A stretch of DNA of 18,800 nucleotides from a bacterium. GTDB lineage: Bacteria; Margulisbacteria; Marinamargulisbacteria; JAAEMD01. The stretch spans positions 1 through 18,800 of the forward strand of contig JAAEMD010000170.1 in NCBI GenBank assembly GCA_024225875.1, given 5' to 3'. Shown piece after piece: positions 1-6,848 of the stretch. The position numbers and the translations under genes are program-made. Each line of letters begins with the position of its first letter. Position 1 is the stretch's first letter. The notes under the pieces were generated by a model that saw only the letters and a program-made list of their open reading frames with translations, was not told where the DNA came from and did not search any database.

Positions 1-2
1 AT

Positions 3-410
3 TTTCAGAGCGCCGTTCTGGATTTTTGCAATAAATCCTCGCCGGAACATCGCGCTCTTATTAGACAATCTGTTGGTACAAAATTGCATTTATTGAAACC
101 GATCTGAAGTTATCGTTTTTATTTCGGACTGGGTATATATTTTCAAGCATTCTTGTCCGTTAAAACCAACCCGGTCAAAGTTAAAGCAGATACAAAAAAA
201 TATATTGGATTTGTACCAGCTATATTACATATAATTTATATCAATTTCGTATCATTAATATTACGTTGATCATCAAATATTACTAATGAATTACTGATAT
301 TAAAGTCAGGAAATTTTCACAGCTTCAAGTCTAGAGTAATAACAGGCGGTGGTAAAAACACAGGGATACAGTTGAAAAGGGCTATGAAATATTTTGAGAA
401 ATGTTTATAA
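3..410 (+). pseudogene. Possible decayed 3' end of an upstream gene, interrupted by two in-frame TGA codons
   Basis: One reading frame stays open from position 3 to a TAA at 408-410 except for TGA at 105-107 and 267-269. It gives segments of 34, 53 and 46 codons. DNA this AT-rich should show a stop roughly every 13 codons, so two interior stops in about 135 codons is low. The segments look protein-like: a charged start, a hydrophobic middle (VPAILHIIYINFVSLILR) and a basic end (GIQLKRAMKYFEKCL). TGA is a normal terminator here: the gene starting at 576 ends in TGA, so read-through is not expected. I do not recognise the family. It could also be chance, or just a 34-residue tail of an upstream gene ending at 107 followed by non-coding DNA. 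The first 60 bases look richer in GC than what follows. Confidence 0.3.
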
Positions 411-575
411 TTCGGTTTTAAAATATATTAATATCTATCTAATCTGTTTTTTAACAACAGCCAGTTCAATAATTATAAATAAGCTTAATATGAAATATTT
501 ATTATATATGTGTGAAACAAAAAAGTTTTGGAAACAGGTATGTTCGAATGAAATGTAGATGGTTAAAGTGCAAAT
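411..575 (+). other. AT-rich intergenic leader upstream of the cluster
   Basis: No reading frame of note is visible on either strand. The stretch contains the promoter candidate at 451-479 and a weak 5-bp inverted repeat (CTGTT 444-448 with AACAG 456-460) that lacks a following T run and so is unlikely to terminate transcription. The ribosome binding site before the ATG at 576 is weak (AAAGTG-like). I see no convincing riboswitch or antiterminator. Confidence 0.5.
451..479 (+). promoter_or_regulatory. Candidate sigma-A type promoter for the cluster
   Basis: TTAACA (451-456) matches the -35 consensus at five of six bases, and TATAAA (474-479) matches the -10 consensus at five of six. They are separated by exactly 17 bases. 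Transcription would start near 486 and leave a leader of about 90 bases before the ATG at 576. In DNA this AT-rich such matches arise by chance, so confidence is modest. Confidence 0.4.
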
Positions 576-1712
576 ATGAAAAAAATACTATTTAATGTCC
601 CATTAATGACTGGAAAAGAAATTGATAATATCAGGCAGGTATTTGCTAACCAGAAGTTTTGTGGAGACGGTAATTTCACAAAATTATGTAATAAATGGTT
701 AGAAGATAATACTGGTGCCAGAAAAGCGTTATTAACCACTTCCTGTACACATGCTCTGGAAATGGCCGCTATCTTACTGGATATAAAAGAGGGTGATGAG
801 GTTATAATGCCTTCTTATACTTTTGTTTCAACTGCCAATGCCTTTGTTTTAAGGGGTGCAAAAATTGTGTTTGTTGATATCAGGCCGGATACAATGAATA
901 TAGATGAGAAAAAAATTGAAGCAGCAGTTACTGATAAGACTAAGGTAATCGTTCCTGTTCATTATGGGGGCATCTCCTGTGAGATGGATGAAATTATGAG
1001 AATAGCTGAAGATCATAACCTGTATGTTGTAGAAGATGCTGCACAGGGATTGATGGCAGAATATAAAGGAAGGACTCTGGGCAGCATTGGGCATATAGGA
1101 TGTTTCAGCTTTCATGAAACTAAGAATTATCAATGTGGAGAAGGTGGTGCAATTTTACTTAATGATGAATCTTTTCTGGAGAGAGCGGAAATAATAAGAG
1201 AAAAAGGTACGGACAGGTCGAAATTTTTCAGGGGAGAAATTGATAAGTATACCTGGGTTGATACCGGATCAAGTTATTTAATGAGTGAGATTACAGCAGC
1301 TTTTTTATATGCTCAACTGGAAAGTGCAGAGCTGGTGACACAGAAAAGAGTTAAATTATGGGAAAGATATTTTGTGAATTTAAAATCTTTAGAAAAAACA
1401 GGAAAAATAAGGTTGTCTTTTGTGCCGGATAATATTAAACATAATGCCCATATGTTTTTTATTAAATTAAAAAATATTGAAGAAAGACAGCAGCTGATAA
1501 ATTTCCTGCAGGATAATGGAATACAAACTGTTTTTCATTATATACCGCTGCACAGTTCAAAAGCAGGCCTAGTGTCGGGTAAGTTTTGCGGAGAAGATAT
1601 ATATACTACAAATGATAGTGAGCGGATTTTACGGCTGCCTTTGCATGAACAGTTAAAAGAAGAAGATATTGATATTATTACAAATTCAATAAAAGAGTTT
1701 TTTCATGGCTGA
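576..1712 (+). CDS. wecE: DegT/DnrJ/EryC1/StrS-family sugar aminotransferase, WecE (RffA)-like
   Basis: A PLP-dependent fold-type I enzyme that transaminates a nucleotide-linked 4-keto sugar. Its closest remembered relative is E. coli WecE/RffA, which makes dTDP-4-amino-4,6-dideoxygalactose from dTDP-4-keto-6-deoxyglucose with glutamate. Shared landmarks run the full 378 aa: GDGNFT near residue 31, EGDEVIMPSYTFVSTANAFV at 72-91, DTMNID at 105-110, VVEDAAQ at 151-157 (D154 for the pyridine nitrogen), the PLP lysine in FHETKN (K183), EGGA, EKGTDRSKFFRG and the C-terminal FHYIPLHSS. The length is normal for the family. It is the first gene of the cluster, and its 3' end overlaps the next gene by 8 bases. 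No RmlA/RmlB is present to make the dTDP-keto sugar, so the substrate either comes from elsewhere or is different. The family is certain; the exact substrate is inferred. Confidence 0.88.
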   Translation: MKKILFNVPLMTGKEIDNIRQVFANQKFCGDGNFTKLCNKWLEDNTGARKALLTTSCTHALEMAAILLDIKEGDEVIMPSYTFVSTANAFVLRGAKIVFVDIRPDTMNIDEKKIEAAVTDKTKVIVPVHYGGISCEMDEIMRIAEDHNLYVVEDAAQGLMAEYKGRTLGSIGHIGCFSFHETKNYQCGEGGAILLNDESFLERAEIIREKGTDRSKFFRGEIDKYTWVDTGSSYLMSEITAAFLYAQLESAELVTQKRVKLWERYFVNLKSLEKTGKIRLSFVPDNIKHNAHMFFIKLKNIEERQQLINFLQDNGIQTVFHYIPLHSSKAGLVSGKFCGEDIYTTNDSERILRLPLHEQLKEEDIDIITNSIKEFFHG

Positions 1713-2466
1713 GATTGCGCTTCCCATATCCCACCTGTTCAATGAGACAGGAAATATCAGCTGTTTGCTGAAGTATTCCGATTGTCTGGAATGCAGGGAC
1801 AGTATGATTAACTGTAGTTTAGATAATCAGGATTTGTTTCATTGTGAATTACAGCCAGTACATTTTTTTTCAGAAAAGCATATTGAATTTTTAAAAAAAA
1901 TTAGAAAATTAAAGCCTGGCTTAAAGCTGATTTCTTTCCATATGGCCTCGGTTTGCGATGAACCTTTTATTAAAAATTCTGTATTTGAGCCTGGTGGTAA
2001 GGAGTTTTCCAGAAAAGAATTATTGGAAAATGCAAAACAAAACTTCATAAAAATCAAAGAAATATTTGGGAGTTATATAAGGATACTGGTGGAAAATAAT
2101 AATTATTATCCAACTGATGCATATAAATATATTACAGATGCTGATTTTATTTCTGAGATTGTGTATGACAATGATATTAATTTTTTGTTTGATATTGCAC
2201 ATGCAAAAATAACAGCTTTAAATAAAAATATAAATTATCAGGCTTATCTTAATAAATTACCTTTAAAAAAAACTGTACAGGTGCATTTATCAAAACATGC
2301 ATTTGATGAAAAAGCCTGTGATGCACATGATCTGCCGGATGCAGATGATATAGCAGAAATGATGGATTTTGTTAGAAAATATAACATCCGGTATATAACA
2401 CCTGAGTATTATAAAAATATTGATACTCTGATAGAATTGCTGAAAAATTTAAGGCAGCAAATATGA
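1705..2466 (+). CDS. TIM-barrel metalloenzyme of the xylose-isomerase-like / DUF692 superfamily
   Basis: At 253 aa this resembles a single TIM barrel with a full set of metal-ligand-type residues at strand ends: H79 (SFHMAS), E130-N131 (LVENNNYY), D163 and H166 (FDIAHA), H194 (VHLSKH), D206 and H208 (DAHDLP) and E234 (TPEYYK). The D-x-x-H then H then D-x-H then E order matches endonuclease IV and sugar-isomerase relatives (AP_endonuc_2). The flow from the VEN motif through the YLNKLP stretch to the HLSKH and D-x-H-x-L-P motifs also resembles DUF692/MNIO multinuclear iron enzymes such as MbnB. I cannot choose between them. The start overlaps the aminotransferase and the stop overlaps the next gene by ATGA, so translation is probably coupled to sugar enzymes. 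This favours a role as a sugar isomerase, epimerase or oxidase. No RiPP precursor-like gene is visible nearby. Confidence 0.7.
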   Translation: MAEIALPISHLFNETGNISCLLKYSDCLECRDSMINCSLDNQDLFHCELQPVHFFSEKHIEFLKKIRKLKPGLKLISFHMASVCDEPFIKNSVFEPGGKEFSRKELLENAKQNFIKIKEIFGSYIRILVENNNYYPTDAYKYITDADFISEIVYDNDINFLFDIAHAKITALNKNINYQAYLNKLPLKKTVQVHLSKHAFDEKACDAHDLPDADDIAEMMDFVRKYNIRYITPEYYKNIDTLIELLKNLRQQI

Positions 2467-3233
2467 CCTATATCAGTAATTTATATTCTATAAAAGAAAA
2501 AGTAAGTATTGTTACAGGGGCCTGTGGTCAATTGGGTGCAAAAACGTGCGAAGCTTTTTTAGAAGCTGGAGCCAGTGTAACAGGTGTTGATGTAGACACA
2601 TCCAAGAATCGATTAAGCGGTGTTGAATATTATGATCTGGATATTTCCAGTAAAAAAGCTGTTTTTGATGTTTTTGAAAGTATTTTTGATAAATATGGCA
2701 AAGTAGATATATTAATCAACAATGCTGGAGTAAGTACATTTGATCCTTTTGAGGAGAGACCGGAAGATAAATTTGACCGGGTTATGGATATTAATTTAAA
2801 AGGCACTTTCTGGTGCATTCAATCTTATGTTAATTTGATGGATAAGCTGGAATTTAAAAAAGGTGCTATCGTAAATATTGCTTCAATTTATGGGATAATT
2901 AGTCCTGATTATAGAATTTACACAGATTGTCCCAGAAAGAATTCGGAAATATACGGAGCAACAAAGGCAGGTATTATACAGATGACCAGATATTTTGCGG
3001 TACATCTGGCAGATCGAAACATAAGGGTCAATGCCATTTCTCCTGGTGGGATATTTAATCCTGAAAACCCTCAGGGGGACGATTTTAGAAAAAATTATTC
3101 GTTCAGGTGTCCAATGAAACGAATGGCAGAAAGTGAAGAGATGTTAGGTGCAATTATATATTTAGCAAGTGATGCGGCCTCTTATACAACAGGGCAAAAT
3201 ATTATTATTGACGGCGGTCTAAGTTGCTGGTAG
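2463..3233 (+). CDS. Short-chain dehydrogenase/reductase, PtmA-like
   Basis: A classical SDR of 256 aa. It has the nucleotide-binding TGACGQLG (18-25), the NNAG motif (86-89), the catalytic serine in IASIYG (S141), the Y-x-x-x-K pair (Y164 and K168 in YGATK), the ISPGG loop and a C-terminal TGQNIIIDGG typical of the FabG-like subfamily. The insert around residues 147-155 (SPDYRIYTD) is of the kind seen in SDRs linked to nonulosonic acid clusters, for example PtmA of Campylobacter. It probably oxidises or reduces a hydroxyl/keto group of a sugar intermediate with NAD(P)H. It overlaps the preceding gene by 4 bases (ATGA), and the ulosonic acid synthase follows after 22 bases. The family is certain; the link to a legionaminic-like pathway is inferred from neighbours. 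Confidence 0.82.
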   Translation: MTYISNLYSIKEKVSIVTGACGQLGAKTCEAFLEAGASVTGVDVDTSKNRLSGVEYYDLDISSKKAVFDVFESIFDKYGKVDILINNAGVSTFDPFEERPEDKFDRVMDINLKGTFWCIQSYVNLMDKLEFKKGAIVNIASIYGIISPDYRIYTDCPRKNSEIYGATKAGIIQMTRYFAVHLADRNIRVNAISPGGIFNPENPQGDDFRKNYSFRCPMKRMAESEEMLGAIIYLASDAASYTTGQNIIIDGGLSCW

Positions 3234-3242
3234 TTTTTTTTG

Positions 3243-3248
3243 AGGAGG
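3243..3248 (+). promoter_or_regulatory. Strong Shine-Dalgarno (AGGAGG) fixing the NeuB-like start
   Basis: A perfect AGGAGG lies seven bases before the ATG at 3256, in a gap that also carries a run of eight T (3234-3241). It is the strongest ribosome site in the first segment. It supports the ATG at 3256, so the short N-terminal extension before the NeuB core is probably real. Confidence 0.75.
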
Positions 3249-3255
3249 ATCACAA

Positions 3256-4098
3256 ATGACATCAGGACATAAAAATTTACATAAATATGGTTTTAATACA
3301 AATAATAAAGTTTATATTATTGCAGAAATTGGTTTAAATCATGGCGGTGATATTGAAGTAGCAAAAAAAATGATAGATTCAGCTGTACGGGCTGGGGTTG
3401 ATGCAGTAAAGTTTCAAACATATATAACTGAAAAAAGAGTAGAAAAAGACTCGCCTGTCTTTGATATTATTAAAAAATGTGAATTGCCATTTGAAGCTTT
3501 TAAGGAGTTACAGGAATATTCTAAAAATACTGGGGTGGATTTTTTTTCAACACCTTTTGATGAAGAAAGTGTAGATTATTTAGAAAGTATTGATACTGGT
3601 ATGTATAAGGTAGCATCATTTGATGCCGTTAATCAAAAATTACTGAAAAAAGTTGCAGATACAGGTAAGCCGGTAGTTTTATCGGTGGGTATGGCAGATA
3701 TAAATGAAATAAGCCAGGCTTATGAAATTTTATTAAAGGGCACAGATAAAATAACTTTACTTCATTGTGTTTCTGCATATCCAACAAAAGAAGAAGATGC
3801 TAATCTGGCTGCGATATATATGCTTAAAGACAGCTTTGATTGTCTAATAGGACAGTCTGACCATACCAGTGATATTAAGGTCCCTCTTTATGCAGTAGCA
3901 GCAGGTGCTCAGGTAATAGAAAAACACTATAAAATAGATGAGGCTATGGATTGCGTTGATGCTCCGGTATCTATTACTGAAGAGCAAATGAAATATTTTG
4001 TTAAGCAGGTGAGAAACTTAGAGAATATAATGGGGAAGGGTACTCTTGGGATATCAAAAGCTGAGGTGGGAACCGTTCCGTATAGAAGAAAAATATAG
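3256..4098 (+). CDS. NeuB/SpsE-family ulosonic acid synthase lacking the C-terminal SAF domain
   Basis: This family condenses phosphoenolpyruvate with an aldose (ManNAc, a diamino-dideoxy hexose, or similar) to make a nine-carbon ulosonic acid. The TIM barrel is complete: AEIGLNHGG (23-31), KFQTY (52-56), FFSTPFDEESVD (97-108), KVASFDA, the LLHCVSAYPT stretch, GQSDHT (199-204), EKHY (222-225) and the late SKAE. The protein stops at residue 280, just after VPYRRKI. In typical 340-350 aa members this is where the Arg-rich linker enters the antifreeze-like SAF domain, which supplies a substrate-contacting arginine in the dimer. I see no SAF remnant in any frame downstream, so this looks like a short form rather than a fresh frameshift. 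Companion genes (SpsF-like, aminotransferases) support a role in an amino-ulosonic acid pathway. The substrate cannot be read from sequence. Confidence 0.85.
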   Translation: MTSGHKNLHKYGFNTNNKVYIIAEIGLNHGGDIEVAKKMIDSAVRAGVDAVKFQTYITEKRVEKDSPVFDIIKKCELPFEAFKELQEYSKNTGVDFFSTPFDEESVDYLESIDTGMYKVASFDAVNQKLLKKVADTGKPVVLSVGMADINEISQAYEILLKGTDKITLLHCVSAYPTKEEDANLAAIYMLKDSFDCLIGQSDHTSDIKVPLYAVAAGAQVIEKHYKIDEAMDCVDAPVSITEEQMKYFVKQVRNLENIMGKGTLGISKAEVGTVPYRRKI

Positions 4099-4138
4099 AT
4101 TGAAGATAAAGAGCTTTCCTAAAAAATGAATTGTGATG

Positions 4139-4164
4139 AAAGATGGTTCTTTGTCTTGTTTTTT
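4139..4164 (+). terminator. Weak terminator-like hairpin in the 137-base gap
   Basis: AAAGA (4139-4143) and TCTTT (4148-4152) can pair across a four-base loop, and a T-rich stretch follows (TTGTTTTTT ending near 4164). The stem is only five pairs with a single G-C, so at best it would attenuate transcription. It sits in the only sizeable gap after 576, between the NeuB-like gene and the three-gene block. Confidence 0.22.
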
Positions 4165-4184
4165 ATAAGTGATTATTCAGTTGG

Positions 4185-4213
4185 TTGAATTTGTAAAAAA
4201 TTGTAAGTATTTA
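4185..4213 (+). promoter_or_regulatory. Weak candidate promoter before the three-gene block
   Basis: TTGAAT (4185-4190) and TATTTA (4208-4213) are spaced by 17 bases, each matching consensus at four of six positions. The location just upstream of the ATG at 4236 (ribosome site GAAGGA at 4222-4227) makes it worth noting, but the match is no better than chance would give in DNA this AT-rich. Confidence 0.18.
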
Positions 4214-4235
4214 TTGAAAATGAAGGAAAAGCAGC

Positions 4236-5138
4236 ATGCGAATATTAGTGCTTGGAGGAACTAGATTTGTTGGAAAGCTTCTAGTTGAACGGCTGATAAA
4301 GGAAAATCATGAGGTTACAATCTTAACAAGAGGAAAGAATAAAGATTCTTTTGAAGAGAATGTAAAAAGAATTCATTGTTCACGTTTTGATGCGACAAAG
4401 ATGTCTAAGTGTTTGAACGGGAAGGTATTTGATATTGTATACGATAATATTTGTTTTTCTCCGGATGATGCTAAAATCACTTGTGATATTTTCAATAATG
4501 TAGGTGTAGGTAAGTATATCTTTATATCGTCCATGAGTGTTTACTATGCTCAAGAAGCTTGTTTGAAAGAAGCTGATTTTAATCCGCAAGAACATGAGAT
4601 AAAAATGGGGGCACAAAATATATTTTCTTACGAAGATGGTAAAAGGTTTTCCGAAATTTATTTTTCAAAAAAAGCAAAATTTCCTGTGATATTTGTGCGG
4701 TTTCCAATAATTATGGGAAGAAATGATTATACTGGACGGTTTGAGTATTATATATCACGCATATTATTTTCAAAAAATGTTTATATTCCTTCTGCTCAAG
4801 GTAAAATGAATTATATTAGTTCTTATATTGCAGCAGATTTTTTATATTGGTTAAAGGATATCAATTGCAGAGGTCCTGTAAATGCAGCTTCTGCAGAATG
4901 TTTTAATACAAGGGAGTTAATTATTCTGTTTTCAGAAGCTTTGAAGAAGAAGGCAGTTATTATTGATATCCAACAAAAAAATGATAAATGTTATTATCCT
5001 TATTGTCGAGAAAAGAATATGGTGCTGAATATTACAAAAGCTACTTCCATGGGCTATAAATTTTCTTCTTTTCATGAATGGTTTCCTGTAGAAGTTGATA
5101 TTGTACAACAAACATTACTTAAAGTATCATACAAATGA
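4236..5138 (+). CDS. NAD-dependent epimerase/dehydratase (extended SDR)
   Basis: A 300 aa protein with an N-terminal Rossmann motif GGTRFVG (7-13) and a basic TRGK after the second strand that would suit NADP. It also has FISSMSVY (96-103) with the catalytic serine region, and a Y-x-x-x-K pair (Y132, K136 in SYEDGK). The GGTxFxG form groups it with the atypical extended SDRs (CSP41/isoflavone-reductase-like side) rather than GalE or RmlB. The substrate is probably a nucleotide sugar or sugar acid, but none can be assigned. It follows a 137-base gap, has its own ribosome site (GAAGGA) and is followed after 31 bases by the ATP-grasp gene. All eight of its glutamines use CAA, unlike most of the cluster, which may mean a separate origin for this block. 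Confidence 0.75.
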   Translation: MRILVLGGTRFVGKLLVERLIKENHEVTILTRGKNKDSFEENVKRIHCSRFDATKMSKCLNGKVFDIVYDNICFSPDDAKITCDIFNNVGVGKYIFISSMSVYYAQEACLKEADFNPQEHEIKMGAQNIFSYEDGKRFSEIYFSKKAKFPVIFVRFPIIMGRNDYTGRFEYYISRILFSKNVYIPSAQGKMNYISSYIAADFLYWLKDINCRGPVNAASAECFNTRELIILFSEALKKKAVIIDIQQKNDKCYYPYCREKNMVLNITKATSMGYKFSSFHEWFPVEVDIVQQTLLKVSYK

Positions 5139-5169
5139 CCTGTATTGAGATTAACATAAGGATTATAAA

Positions 5170-6180
5170 ATGAATCAAAAGATAAAAGTATTGGTTAGTG
5201 GGGTTGGTGGCGATGTCGCTCAAGGTGTAATAAAAGCTTTAAATAAAACAAAGTTAGATGTTGAGATAATTAAAATATGTGCGTACCATAATAGTTCCTG
5301 GTTGTATAAAGATGATTTTTCTTATATTGCACCATTGGCAGCTTCAAAAGAATATGTTCAATATTTAATCAACATAATGAACAAACTAAATATAGATGTG
5401 TTTTTTCCCTGTATAGATTCGGAAATGTATAAAATAGCTTGTAATAGAGAGTTGATTCAAAATAGTACGAATACATTAGTATGTATTGATTCAATATGTA
5501 ATATAAACATATGTAATGATAAATATGAGACATATCGTTTTTTGAAATTAAACGGATTTCCGTGTCCAGAAACAATATTACCGTCAACTATTGACGAGAT
5601 ACATGACTTTATTGATATGCTGGGTTTCCCGATTATTGTGAAAAAGAGAATGGGGCAGGGAGGAAAAGATATACAAATAGTTAACTCTTATGCTGATGCT
5701 CGTTCTTTCATAGGAAAAGAAGATTATATTTTGCAAGAGTTTCTTTGTTCGGAAGATGATGAATATACGTCAGGTATTTATGTTGGTGATGATGGAGAAG
5801 TAAAAGGAATTTGTACTTTAAGAAGAGAATTGAAAAATGGAACAACATATAGAGCGGAGCGGATTATTGATAGTAATCTTGAAGCATCTATAAAAGAAAT
5901 TGCAGTTAAAATGGGGATGACATATCTGAACATACAGTCTAGAGATAAGGGTGGGGTTTTATATCCATTTGAATTTAATGGAAGGTTTTCAGGAACGACG
6001 GGTATTATTAGTAGAGTATTTAATGCACCTGAAATGTATATTCGTGAAAAGATCTTAAAAGAAAAAATTCCGATAATTACTAGTGAAGAAAAATTTTATG
6101 TTATGCGATATTATGAAGAGCTTTATGTAACGCCAGAACAAATGAATCAGTTGAAGGAACGAAGTAAGAACTTATGTTAA
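5170..6180 (+). CDS. ATP-grasp ligase (carbamoyl-phosphate-synthase-large-subunit-like fold)
   Basis: A 336 aa ATP-grasp enzyme, a family that activates a carboxylate as an acyl phosphate and joins it to an amine or thiol. It has an N-terminal Rossmann-like pre-ATP domain (VLVSGVGGDVAQGV, 7-20). The ATP-binding lysine strand and glycine loop lie in FPIIVKKRMGQGGKDI (153-168), the hinge is LQEF (188-191), and the Mg-binding acidic/Asn end is in FEFNGRFSGTTG (267-278). Such proteins recur in surface polysaccharide clusters. Here it could attach an amino or hydroxy acid to an amino sugar, which would suit the two aminotransferases nearby, but that is inference. The ribosome site is AAGGA at 5158-5162. 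The stop overlaps the following HAD gene by 7 bases, so the two are probably translated together. Confidence 0.78.
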   Translation: MNQKIKVLVSGVGGDVAQGVIKALNKTKLDVEIIKICAYHNSSWLYKDDFSYIAPLAASKEYVQYLINIMNKLNIDVFFPCIDSEMYKIACNRELIQNSTNTLVCIDSICNINICNDKYETYRFLKLNGFPCPETILPSTIDEIHDFIDMLGFPIIVKKRMGQGGKDIQIVNSYADARSFIGKEDYILQEFLCSEDDEYTSGIYVGDDGEVKGICTLRRELKNGTTYRAERIIDSNLEASIKEIAVKMGMTYLNIQSRDKGGVLYPFEFNGRFSGTTGIISRVFNAPEMYIREKILKEKIPIITSEEKFYVMRYYEELYVTPEQMNQLKERSKNLC

Positions 6181-6848
6181 GTACCGTTATTTTTGATTTT
6201 GCAGATACTATTGCTTTGATGTTACCTACAAATTATGAGTTAGTTAATAGTGTTGCATCTAAAAAAGGGATAGAAATAGATGAAGATGTATTTAATAAAT
6301 CTTTTAAATACACAAGTGAATTTATGCCGTATAGTTCTTTGAAAATAACAAGCAGCGAAGAAAAAACTGATTTCTATTATAATTTTAATTCCTGGCTATT
6401 AAAGAGTTTGGGTCTTTTTCATATGATTGATCTCGAAGAGTTGTTAGATGTTTTTTTTGAAACAGAGAGGCATTGGGCTTTGAAAAGTGGCGTCGAAGAC
6501 TTGTTTGAATATTTGAATAATGAGGGAGTAAGTATTGGGATAATATCAAATTTCGATTCAAAATTAGAACCGATCTTAGAAAAAATGAATATAAGAAAAA
6601 AAATCAATTGTCTTTCTGTTTCTCAGAATAAAGGTTTAGAAAAACCTGATAAACAGTTTTATATGGATTTCTTTAATTCATATGATCTAGATAAAAACGA
6701 ATCTTTATATATTGGAGATAGTTATAATTTGGATTATGTGCCAGCAAATGGTTTAGGGATTAAAACATATCTATTAGATGAAAAAAATATTTATCAAGAT
6801 ATGAATTTTATTGTTAGAAATGTATGTGAGGTGAGTGAAAAAATATGA
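6174..6848 (+). CDS. HAD-superfamily protein with altered motif I (D-F-A-D-T)
   Basis: A 224 aa HAD of the haloacid-dehalogenase/phosphatase type with a helical cap between motifs I and II. Motif I is IFDFADTI with nucleophile D8, but the second aspartate, the general acid/base of phosphatases, is alanine at position 10. Motif II serine is S125 (IISNFDS), motif III lysine is K157 (LEKPDK), and motif IV is GDSYNLD (181-187) with D182 and D187. An alanine at this position is known in phosphonoacetaldehyde hydrolase (D-x-A-G-T), so the protein may be a C-P or other non-phosphatase hydrolase, or a weak or regulatory phosphatase. It overlaps the ATP-grasp gene (7 bases) and the class III aminotransferase (4 bases, ATGA), so it is embedded in the operon. 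Its substrate is unknown. Confidence 0.75.
   Translation: MLSTVIFDFADTIALMLPTNYELVNSVASKKGIEIDEDVFNKSFKYTSEFMPYSSLKITSSEEKTDFYYNFNSWLLKSLGLFHMIDLEELLDVFFETERHWALKSGVEDLFEYLNNEGVSIGIISNFDSKLEPILEKMNIRKKINCLSVSQNKGLEKPDKQFYMDFFNSYDLDKNESLYIGDSYNLDYVPANGLGIKTYLLDEKNIYQDMNFIVRNVCEVSEKI

Noticed and set aside
105..269. TGA recoding (selenocysteine or TGA as tryptophan) in the leader frame
   Set aside because: Genes in the window use TGG for tryptophan and TGA as stop (the gene starting at 576, for example), and no SECIS-like hairpin stands out after either TGA.
444..460. Terminator hairpin CTGTT...AACAG in the leader
   Set aside because: Only five pairs, and not followed by a T run.
849..1133. 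Minus-strand open frame of 94 codons inside the WecE-like gene
   Set aside because: It lies wholly antisense to a confidently recognised gene, has no homology I can recognise and no ribosome site of note.
4099..4235. Remnant of a SAF domain or a small gene in the gap after the NeuB-like gene
   Set aside because: All forward frames have early stops and no recognisable SAF pattern.
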